A DNA stretch of 64,000 nt from Lewinellaceae bacterium (lineage in GTDB: Bacteria; Bacteroidota; Bacteroidia; Chitinophagales; Saprospiraceae): NCBI GenBank assembly GCA_016719605.1, contig JADJYW010000006.1, positions 299,501-363,500 on the forward strand, given 5' to 3'. The notes under the pieces were generated by a model that saw nothing but the letters and a program-made list of their open reading frames with translations, made no database searches and was not told where the DNA came from. Positions 31,228-39,387 of this stretch are shown one piece after another. The translations under genes were made by a program, and so were the position numbers. Position 1 is the first letter of the stretch. Each line of letters begins with the position of its first letter.

Positions 31228-33432
31228 ATGGCGTTGACGAAACCGCTCGAAACGATCCGAAAAGACCTGCATGATCAGTTGGTCGAAGACATTGCTTCGG
31301 CGCTCAAGTCGCTGCTGGCGCTGCTGCCGGAAACGACGGACAAATATGTGCTGGTGATCGCCCTGCTCGGGCGGCTCAACGATGCCAACAAGGCCCGGTT
31401 GCGCAATACGTTGTCCAACGACGACCTCCAGCGGGAATACAACAAAATACGGGCGGACTTTTTCGACCTCGTCCAGGGCTTGCAGGAGGCCGATTTTGAA
31501 GCAAGTACGCCGCAGGATGCAGCCGGACAAGCAGCACCCAAACAAGGCAGTATCCTGTACCGCATCCCGGACATCATGCCGATGCATCAGGAAACCAAGT
31601 GCGTGGTGCGCATCGCCATGGACGAGGATGCTATCGTGGAAAACATCACCATTGACGAGCATGTACAACTGAAAGAACTGTACCGGGTGTCCGATACCAT
31701 GCAGGCGGAGTTGCTCGACCCGTCCGGCGGGCGGGTTTTCCGCATCACCACCATCAGCGAAGACATCCAGCTCATAGACGCGCACGGCTACACGGAGTGG
31801 TGGTTTTATGTGACCCCGCTGGAGGCCGGCACCTATCCGCTAATCCTCAAAATCGCGATCATCGAAATGGTGAACGGGCAGCCGCGCAGCAAGGAACTGG
31901 TGCTGGAGCAGTCGGTACAGATTATTACCGGCGGGCCGGCGTCTGACGAAGGGACCAAGGCGCTCAAACCTGCCGGTTATGCGCTGGCGTTTCAGGCGGC
32001 TTCGGTGGCGGGTGCGGGTATCGTCACCAATATTACGCCTCCCAAGAGTTCGGCTGCGGCTTCGGCAAGCCCGGCTACTGCTGCTGCCTCGCTTGGCGTT
32101 TTGTCCAAAATAACCCTGTTCGTACTGGCTTTGGCAGCGGGCAGTACGGCCGGCTGGTTTGCCGTTCCGGAGGTTTCGCGGGTTTGGTGGAAGGCCCGCT
32201 ACCTGACCGATACCGCTGCCGGGTACGCACATTACATGGCCGAATACCCGGACGGAGCGCGCTACGAGGAGGCCGCTTGCCGGAAAATCCTGCTCGAAAA
32301 CAAACCGGAAGCTTATCGGGATTACCTGTATGAGTTTCCCGAGGGACAGTGCCGGGCTGAAGCCGGTCAGGCGCTCGAACAATTGGAACGCGCGTGGTTG
32401 GCCGAGTTGCGGAAAAATCCATCCGAAACCGCGTTGCGGGCCTATATGATCCAGTTCCCGGAATGTGAAAATCTGGAGGGGGTGCTGGAGGTTGTTTTGG
32501 AAAATAAATCCCTGCGCGGCGTCTACCTGCCGCTACTCCTGCAGCGTTGGGAAGAATGCCGGTTGTTATTTCCGACATTTCCGGAGTTGCCCGTTGTCGA
32601 AGAACAACAACCCGTCTTGCCGGCACCGGATACGCCCGCCGAACCCGTGCCCGCGCAACCTGCCCGGCAAACTCGCCCGGAGCAGCCGACGCCCGCGCAG
32701 CCAACCATCCCGGTGCCGGATTTGGTGCTGATTCGAGGCGGCACATTTCCAATGGGTAGCACTGCAGGTCTGGAGGACGAAGTGCCCGTGCGGCAGGTGA
32801 CTCTCCGCGATTTCTATCTGGGAAAGACCGAAGTCACGTTCGAGGAGTACGATCGGTTTTGCGCAGCCACCGGCCGCAATAAACCTGATGACGAGGGTTG
32901 GGGGCGCGGCCGCCGGCCGGTCATTCACGTCTCCTGGGCCGATGCCGCCGCCTATTGCAACTGGCTGAGTGCCGCACACGGGCAGACCGCGGTTTACACA
33001 TTTTTGCCGGCCGGCAAAGTAGCCGTCAGCCGCACCGCCAACGGTTACCGCCTGCCTACCGAGGCTGAGTGGGAATATGCGGCCCGGGGTGGTCAGAACC
33101 ACGCTTACAGCGGCAGCGAAACCTTGAACGAAGTCGCCTGGTATCTCGAAAATTCCGGAAACCAGACCCATCCCGTGGCACACAAAACGCCGAATATCTG
33201 GGGGCTTTACGATATGACCGGCAACGTGCGGGAATGGTGCCAGGACTGGTATGCCCGCTATCCGGCGAGCGACGGCAAAGACCCGTTGGGGCCGTCATCA
33301 TCCAAAAGCCGTGTGCTTCGCGGCGGCCAATGGGGGCGTAATCCCCTGCAGCAACGCATCTCCTACCGCAACTCCGCCAAACCGGATTACCACGATTACG
33401 GTACCGGATTTCGACTGGCGCGGTGGCCCTGA
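31228..33432 (+). CDS. EAD11-like adaptor - membrane - FGE/SUMF1-domain protein
   Basis: The intact 734-residue protein has four parts. Residues ~10-90 (LVEDIASALKSLLALLPETT through SNDDLQREYNKIRADFFDLV) match effector-associated domain EAD11, a small helical adaptor known from bacterial conflict systems. Residues ~115-240 form a beta-rich domain (VVRIAMDEDAIVENITIDEH, TEWWFYVTPLEAGTYPLILK). A membrane helix at ~292-311 (LSKITLFVLALAAGSTAGWF) leads to degenerate helical repeats and a Pro-rich linker. Residues ~499-734 form an FGE-sulfatase domain (LIRGGTFPMGS, NGYRLPTEAEWEYAARGG, GLYDMTGNVREWCQDW, GFRLARWP). The FGE fold either makes formylglycine or, in conflict proteins, serves as a ligand- or peptide-binding module. 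No sulfatase gene is nearby. It lies 168 bases after the AbiEii gene. A sensor-effector role is inference. Confidence 0.8.
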   Translation: MALTKPLETIRKDLHDQLVEDIASALKSLLALLPETTDKYVLVIALLGRLNDANKARLRNTLSNDDLQREYNKIRADFFDLVQGLQEADFEASTPQDAAGQAAPKQGSILYRIPDIMPMHQETKCVVRIAMDEDAIVENITIDEHVQLKELYRVSDTMQAELLDPSGGRVFRITTISEDIQLIDAHGYTEWWFYVTPLEAGTYPLILKIAIIEMVNGQPRSKELVLEQSVQIITGGPASDEGTKALKPAGYALAFQAASVAGAGIVTNITPPKSSAAASASPATAAASLGVLSKITLFVLALAAGSTAGWFAVPEVSRVWWKARYLTDTAAGYAHYMAEYPDGARYEEAACRKILLENKPEAYRDYLYEFPEGQCRAEAGQALEQLERAWLAELRKNPSETALRAYMIQFPECENLEGVLEVVLENKSLRGVYLPLLLQRWEECRLLFPTFPELPVVEEQQPVLPAPDTPAEPVPAQPARQTRPEQPTPAQPTIPVPDLVLIRGGTFPMGSTAGLEDEVPVRQVTLRDFYLGKTEVTFEEYDRFCAATGRNKPDDEGWGRGRRPVIHVSWADAAAYCNWLSAAHGQTAVYTFLPAGKVAVSRTANGYRLPTEAEWEYAARGGQNHAYSGSETLNEVAWYLENSGNQTHPVAHKTPNIWGLYDMTGNVREWCQDWYARYPASDGKDPLGPSSSKSRVLRGGQWGRNPLQQRISYRNSAKPDYHDYGTGFRLARWP

Positions 33433-33629
33433 ATAGCCGGGGCATGCGCAGGCCCGGCCGACTGGAAATTTATTTTTTTGCAACGTCGGATCATTCCCAA
33501 CCCGGCCACTATATTTACCCCGCCGCGCAACGCATCCTGTCGAAAATAATGATTTTTACGTGATTTATCCGGTGTAATATCCTGAAAAACAAAACGAAAG
33601 CCCAACGCTCATCGCTAAAACTACAGAGG

Positions 33630-35441
33630 TTGAAACCGACCAACATCAACGATCCGGAGTATTTCCACAAAGTGGTGGATTGCCAGTACGCTTGCCCGGC
33701 CCATACGCCGGTACCGGAATATATTCGGCTGATCGCCGCCGAACGCTACACCGAAGCCTACATGGTCAACTGGGAATCCAACGTGTTTCCAGGTGTGCTG
33801 GGCCGCACTTGCGACCGCCCCTGCGAACCGGCTTGCCGGCGGGGCAGGGTAGAGGAAAAACCCGTAGCCATTTGCCGCCTCAAGCGCGTAGCCGCCGACA
33901 ACAAGGGCGAGGTCCGACACCTGATGCCGCAAGTTCCGTTCCCGTCCAACGGCAAAAAAATTGCCCTTATCGGCGGTGGCCCGGCGTCACTCACCGTGGC
34001 CCGCGACCTGGCGCCGCTGGGTTACGAAATCCACCTGTACGATGATCAGCGCAAAGGCGGTGGCATGATGCGCAGCCAAATTCCCGCTTTTCGACTGCCC
34101 GAGTCCGTGCTGGATGAAGAGGTGAACTATATCCTCGACCTCGGTATCCACACCCACTTCAACCGTTATGTACAGAGCATGGGCGAAGTGTTGGCGCAGG
34201 ACTACGACGCCATATTTGTCGGCACCGGCGCACCCCGGGGCGGCGATTTGCCCAAACTGCCCGGGCGGCAGGAGGGCGCCGCCAATATCCATATCGGCAT
34301 TGAGTGGTTGGCCAGTGTGGCGTTTGAGCATACGAGTAAAATTGGTAAAAAAGTGATCGTGCTGGGCGGCGGAAATACCGCCATGGACTGTTGCCGAACC
34401 TCCATGCGCCTCGGCGGTGAATCGGTTACGGTGGTGGTGCGCAGCCCGTTCAGCGATATGAAAGCCTCCCCCTGGGAAATCGAAGATGCACAGCGCGAGG
34501 GTATTGTCATCCGCAACTGCATGCCGCCCAAGGAGTTTGTGGTCGAAGGCGGGCGTCTCAAGGGGATACTGTTTGAACATGTGGAGGCGGTTTATGACGA
34601 AAACGGCAGGCGGAGTCTGGTGCCCACGGGTGAGCCGGATGAGTTTATAGAGGCCGACGACGTGCTGGTGGCGATTGGCCAGGAAAATGCTTTTCCATGG
34701 ATCGAACGCGACCTCGGCATTGAGTTTGGCAAGTGGGAAATGCCGGTAGTAGACCCGGTCACGTTTCAGTCCACCAATCCGCGCGTGTTTTTCGGTGGCG
34801 ATGCAGCGTTTGGCCCCAAAAATGTCATTACGGCTGTGGCCCACGGTCACCAGGCGGCTATTTCGATTGATCAGTATTGTCATAAAAAAGACTTGCACGA
34901 GCGTCCGGCCCCTGCCGTCAACTTGTTTCACCAAAAAATGGGTATCCACGAGTGGATGTACGACAGCTATGTGGTGGAAGACCCGCGCTACAAGGTGCCG
35001 CATGCCGACAACACCGTGGCCCTGAAGGATCGCCGCTTCGAAGTCGAACTCGGATTTGCCCCGGAAACAGGGTTTATGGAAGCCCAGCGTTGTCTCAACT
35101 GTGATGTACAAACGGTATTCACCGAAAGCCTCTGCATCGAGTGTGATGCCTGCGTGGATATTTGCCCCACTTCCTGCATCACCTTCACGCACAACGGCGA
35201 AGAAAACGACCTGCGTACCCGGCTGAACGCCCCGGCAAACCTGCTTTCGCAAGACCTGTATGTGTCGCACCAGTTGCCGACCCACCGTGTCATGATCAAG
35301 GACGAAAATGTGTGCCTGCACTGTGGCTTGTGTGCCGAACGCTGCCCGACTGCGGCCTGGGATATGAAAAAGTACTTGTATCAGGTGACGAAGACCTGCA
35401 AGGTTTGGGATGCGGCGGGTTCGGTTTTGGAAACGGTGTAA
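33630..35441 (+). CDS. GltD-like FAD/NAD(P) oxidoreductase with 4Fe-4S clusters (Kor partner)
   Basis: The product of about 603 residues starts at TTG 33630; no ATG is available in frame. An N-terminal cysteine-rich domain (CQYACPAHTPVPEY, CDRPCEPACRRGR) like that of glutamate synthase small subunits precedes an FAD site (IALIGGGPASLTVARDL) and an NAD(P) site (VIVLGGGNTAMDCCR). The end carries two 4Fe-4S motifs (CIECDACVDICPTSC and CLHCGLCAERCP). Such proteins pass electrons between NAD(P)H and ferredoxin-type carriers. The position before korA and korB suggests that it links 2-oxoacid oxidation to NAD(P)H. The gene is intact apart from the unusual start. Confidence 0.85.
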   Translation: MKPTNINDPEYFHKVVDCQYACPAHTPVPEYIRLIAAERYTEAYMVNWESNVFPGVLGRTCDRPCEPACRRGRVEEKPVAICRLKRVAADNKGEVRHLMPQVPFPSNGKKIALIGGGPASLTVARDLAPLGYEIHLYDDQRKGGGMMRSQIPAFRLPESVLDEEVNYILDLGIHTHFNRYVQSMGEVLAQDYDAIFVGTGAPRGGDLPKLPGRQEGAANIHIGIEWLASVAFEHTSKIGKKVIVLGGGNTAMDCCRTSMRLGGESVTVVVRSPFSDMKASPWEIEDAQREGIVIRNCMPPKEFVVEGGRLKGILFEHVEAVYDENGRRSLVPTGEPDEFIEADDVLVAIGQENAFPWIERDLGIEFGKWEMPVVDPVTFQSTNPRVFFGGDAAFGPKNVITAVAHGHQAAISIDQYCHKKDLHERPAPAVNLFHQKMGIHEWMYDSYVVEDPRYKVPHADNTVALKDRRFEVELGFAPETGFMEAQRCLNCDVQTVFTESLCIECDACVDICPTSCITFTHNGEENDLRTRLNAPANLLSQDLYVSHQLPTHRVMIKDENVCLHCGLCAERCPTAAWDMKKYLYQVTKTCKVWDAAGSVLETV

Positions 35442-35554
35442 TCCCGCTTTCGCTTTGTATGCGGCAAAAGAAATGCTTGAATCTCTATTCCCCGGAATGC
35501 CTTTGTGCGCATTTGTTTTCCTGGGATGCAGACCAGTCCGGTCCGGTTGAAAAA

Positions 35555-35572
35555 CCCGGGGGGGCCCCCCCC
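35555..35572. other. G7/C8 homopolymer palindrome
   Basis: Three C, seven G and eight C in succession form a near-perfect palindrome between the GltD-like gene and korA. Such a run is rare in chromosomes and is a common site for misassembly or polymerase slippage. It may mark a join in the assembly. Confidence 0.6.
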
Positions 35573-35623
35573 AAAAATATCCAGTAGTGTGCTTTGTGAC
35601 ACCGTACAAAACTGATACACCTA

Positions 35624-37455
35624 ATGTTATCATCCATCAACGACCTCGTTATCCGCTTTGCCAACGTAAACGGCACCGGATCCGCCAGCGCCAACCAACT
35701 GTTCGCCAAGAGCATTTTCGAATGGGCATACCCGTCACGCCCAAAAATATTTTTCCCTCCAATATCCAGGGACTTCCGACCTGGTACGAGGTGCGTGTCA
35801 GCGAAAACGGCTACCTCGGCCGCCGGGCAGGTATTGACATGGTAGTCAGTGTAAATCCGCAGAGTTTGGCCGGCGATGTGAAATCGGTGCGCCCCGGCGG
35901 GTACTTTCTGTACGACAGCAGCCGCCCGTTGGACAAAAACCTGCACCGCGACGATATCCACTTTATCGGTATTCCCATGATTCGGATGTGCCAGCAACAC
36001 TTTGAAAGCCCGCGTACGCACCAACTGTTGAAAAACATGATCTACGTCGGCGCATTGACGGCCCTGCTGAATATTGACATTGAAGTCGTGAAGGAACTGG
36101 TGGCCTTGCAGTTTAAAAAGAAGGAAAAACTTATCCCGCCGAACTATCAGGCCCTGGATCTCGGCATCCAGTACATCCATGACCACTACGAGTACCCGCT
36201 CCATATCCGCCTCGAACGCCGCGACAAAAACGGCGACAGCATCCTGATGAACGGCAACACGGCTTGTGCCCTCGGGGCCATTTATGCCGGAGCCACGGTG
36301 GCTGCCTGGTATCCCATCACCCCGTCCACTTCCGTGGTGGATGCTTTCGACAAGTACGCCCGCCGCCTGCGTACCGATCCTGCTACGGGCAAAAAAAAGT
36401 ACGCTATTGTGCAATCGGAGGACGAACTGGCTGCCATTGGCGTGGTTATCGGCGCCTCCTGGAATGGGGCCAGGGCATTCACCGCCACCAGCGGGCCGGG
36501 CGTTTCGTTGATGAACGAGTTTCTCGGGCTGGCATATTTTGCCGAAATCCCGGCTGTGCTCATTGATGTACAGCGCGGCGGCCCATCCACGGGTATGCCT
36601 ACCCGCACGCAACAATCGGATATTTTACTCGCCGCTTATGCCTCGCACGGCGACACCAAACACCCGCTTTTGTTCCCCTCCACGCCTAAGGACTGCTTCG
36701 ATATGACCGCTGATGCCTTCGATTTGGCCGAACGCCTGCAAACGCCCGTGCTGGTGATGACCGACCTCGATCTCGGCATGAACGATCACATGTCGCCGCC
36801 GTTCCACTGGGATGAAAGCCGGCGCTACGACCGCGGCAAAGTGCTGAGCGCCGAAGACCTTGACAAGGCAAAAGAATGGGGGCGTTATCGGGATGTGGAC
36901 GGCGACGGCATACCGTATCGCACCATTCCCGGCACCCACCCCACCAAGGGTTCATTTTTCACCCGGGGGTCTTCCAAAGACGAGTACGCCCGCTATACCG
37001 AAGATGCCGATGCTTACCGCCGCAACATGGACCGGTTGTTGAAAAAATGGGACACCGCCAGGGAGATCGTTCCGGCGCCCGAACTGTTTCAGGAGCACGA
37101 CCGCAGCAAGGAGGGAATCATTTTTTTTGGCACCTCGGCTTATTCGGCCCTGGAGGCTACCGAGCAACTCGAAGCCGTGGGCGTGCAAACGGACGCGATG
37201 CGCCTCAAGGCTTTTCCGTTCAACGACACCGTGCGGGACTTTATCGAACGGCACGAACGCATCTATGTGATTGAGCAAAACCGCGATGCCCAGATGCGTT
37301 CCCTGCTGATGATCGAACTCGGCATAGACCCGAAAAAACTCATTCCCGTGCTGAATTACGACGGGTTCCCGATTACGGCAGCCACCATCGTTCAGCAAAT
37401 TTTAAAATATCATCCCGCTTTGCAACCGACTGGAGGCAATGGGGTGCCGGTGTAA
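35624..37455 (+). CDS. korA: 2-oxoacid:ferredoxin oxidoreductase, fused gamma-alpha subunit (one frameshift)
   Basis: About 610 codons join a gamma-type N-terminal domain (MLSSINDLVIRFANVNGTGS, FPSNIQGLPTWYEVRVSENG, a KorC/PorG-like domain) to an alpha pyrimidine-binding domain (NGNTACALGAIYAGATVAAW, YPITPSTSVVDAF, FTATSGPGVSLMNEFLGLAY). With KorB it oxidatively decarboxylates a 2-oxoacid, probably 2-oxoglutarate, to the CoA thioester and reduces ferredoxin. The ATG at 35624 gives the correct N-terminus; near 35722 one A is missing, where IFE should continue with MGIPVTPKNIF. korB follows after 36 bases. The gamma/alpha fusion is common in Bacteroidota. Confidence 0.92.
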
Positions 37456-37491
37456 TGCATCTTTTTTCATTCATCATTTATCAGTCATCGA

Positions 37492-38544
37492 ATGACATAC
37501 CTGCGTCCGAAATTTCGCCACCCCGAGCTCCCGCGCAATGCCCGGGGCTATACGCGCCAGTACTACGAGGGCGCACTGTCTACCCTGTGTGCCGGCTGCG
37601 GGCACGATTCGATCAGCGGCGCCATTATTCAGGCTTGTTTCGAGATGGCGATTGAACCGCACCGGTTGGCCAAACTCTCCGGCATCGGGTGTTCCTCCAA
37701 AACGCCTACCTATTTCCTGGGCAACTCCCACGGATTCAATTCCGTGCACGGGCGAATGCCTTCGGTGGCCACAGGCGCCAATCTGGCAAACCGCGACCTG
37801 ATCTACCTCGGCGTGTCGGGCGATGGCGATACGGCTTCCATCGGCATGGGGCAGTTCGTACACGCGCTGCGCCGAAACCTGAATATCACCTACATTGTGA
37901 TGAACAACGGTTGTTACGGCCTGACAAAAGGACAAGACTCGGCTACTGCCGACGAAGGTTCGGTAAACAAGGCCGGTATTGCCAACCCTTTTCAGGGCAT
38001 TGATCTGGCCGGGCTGGCCATAGAGCTGGGCGCTACCTTTGTTGCCCGCAGTTTTTCAGGCGACAGAGAGCAACTGATTCCGATGATCAAGGCGGCTATG
38101 GCGCACGAGGGTTTTGCGTTTATTGACGTGTTGTCTCCCTGCGTGACGTTCAACAACAACCCGGGTTCTACCAAATCGTATGACTTTGTGCGCCAGCATA
38201 TAGAAGCGACGGCTGCGGTGGATTATATCCCGGAAAAATCAGAAATCACAACGGAGTATGAAGAGGGCACCAGCAAGGTCATCCGTTTGCACGACGATTC
38301 ACTGGTGCAGTTGCACAAGCTTGCGCTCGGCTGGGACCCCAGCGACCGCGGGCTGGCGTTTGCACGCTTGCACGAATCCCGCGCGCGTGGTGAAATCCTG
38401 ACCGGCATCATTTATCTGGAGCCGCAAACCCGCGACCTGCACAATATGCTGAATACGGTGGCACAACCGCTCAATACCTTGCGCGAGGAGGATTTGTGTC
38501 CTGGTATTGCAGCTCTGGAGCAGATCAATGAGGAAAACCGATAG
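37492..38544 (+). CDS. korB: 2-oxoacid:ferredoxin oxidoreductase beta subunit
   Basis: The 350-residue protein is the thiamine-pyrophosphate-binding beta subunit. Motifs are LCAGCGHDSISGAII, GIGCSSKTPTYF, the TPP/Mg site YLGVSGDGDTASIGMGQFVH with downstream IVMNNGCYGLTKGQ, and FIDVLSPCVTFNN. It forms the catalytic pair with korA, directly upstream in the same direction. The cysteines of the first segment are those that hold a 4Fe-4S cluster in related enzymes. The gene is intact and of normal length. Confidence 0.94.
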   Translation: MTYLRPKFRHPELPRNARGYTRQYYEGALSTLCAGCGHDSISGAIIQACFEMAIEPHRLAKLSGIGCSSKTPTYFLGNSHGFNSVHGRMPSVATGANLANRDLIYLGVSGDGDTASIGMGQFVHALRRNLNITYIVMNNGCYGLTKGQDSATADEGSVNKAGIANPFQGIDLAGLAIELGATFVARSFSGDREQLIPMIKAAMAHEGFAFIDVLSPCVTFNNNPGSTKSYDFVRQHIEATAAVDYIPEKSEITTEYEEGTSKVIRLHDDSLVQLHKLALGWDPSDRGLAFARLHESRARGEILTGIIYLEPQTRDLHNMLNTVAQPLNTLREEDLCPGIAALEQINEENR

Positions 38545-38566
38545 GTAGTATTTGTAGGGTGAACCG

Positions 38567-39343
38567 CTAATACCGCATTCCCCAGAACCAAGGCTCTTCA
38601 GCTTTGCGCTTTTCCTCGACGTGCTTTCGTACGATAGTCGCGTACTCGTCCTCCGAAATCTTTTTGCCTTTTATTTTCTTCTTGGGCAGGTCGAGTTCCT
38701 TGTCGAGTTTTTTCATTTGGATACGGTTGGCGGCGATGTTCATGGCCCCGTCGTTGTAGTCGGCCTCCAGAATGAGGCCGGGCAGTCCGCACAGGCGCTC
38801 CGGGCCGGCCGGCACGGGCAGGTCGAGGGCAAACCACGCCGTGATGCGCTGCTGTTTGATCGTATCTTCCCAGTAGGCGTTCATGCAGATATGACCGGCC
38901 ACCTCTTTCATGTCGTTCAGTATTTTCCACTCCGGTGCGCGCAGGCTGTCCTCCACGATGTACGTTTTTCCAAGCAGGGTGAACACGTCGTAGAGGGTAT
39001 TTTGTGCGAAGTTGCGTTTGATAAAAAACGCTTCCTTGCGCCAGGAGTAACCCTCGTCGTCGGGTTCTGCCCGCTCTTCAGAGTCTTCGTATTTGCTTTC
39101 TGTGGGGGTGAAATAGAGTGTGGTGTACACTTTCCACTCGGAGCGGTTGCCCCACATGTAGGCCGCACGCTCGCGTTGTTGTTTGGAAAGATAATCCAGC
39201 GCAATCGTTTTTTTGGTCCAGTTGTGGGTCACGAGGTAGCGGATATCTCCTTCCAGTTCCTGACTGTACATATTTTCAGGAAAAAGAGCCACGAACGCCA
39301 GCAAAGCGCCAAAAAAAAGTGAAAAGCGGGTTTGTTTAAACAT
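38567..39343 (-). CDS. GLPGLI family protein
   Basis: The protein of about 258 residues begins at ATG 39343 with a signal peptide (MFKQTRFSLFFGALLAFVAL). It contains the family signature CGLPGLILEADYNDG near its middle and ends with a basic tail (KKKIKGKKISEDEYATIV). GLPGLI proteins are Bacteroidota-specific secreted or periplasmic proteins of unknown function, usually encoded beside a TonB-receptor-like barrel. That partner is directly upstream here: the barrel gene ends 45 bases before this start on the same strand. The two are probably cotranscribed. A role in metal or peptide handling has been suggested for the family but is not shown by the sequence. Confidence 0.9.
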   Translation of the reverse strand: MFKQTRFSLFFGALLAFVALFPENMYSQELEGDIRYLVTHNWTKKTIALDYLSKQQRERAAYMWGNRSEWKVYTTLYFTPTESKYEDSEERAEPDDEGYSWRKEAFFIKRNFAQNTLYDVFTLLGKTYIVEDSLRAPEWKILNDMKEVAGHICMNAYWEDTIKQQRITAWFALDLPVPAGPERLCGLPGLILEADYNDGAMNIAANRIQMKKLDKELDLPKKKIKGKKISEDEYATIVRKHVEEKRKAEEPWFWGMRY

Positions 39344-39387
39344 GCGGTCAAGTTCAGTTGAGAAGTTGTTTGATTTTTTTGCTTGCC

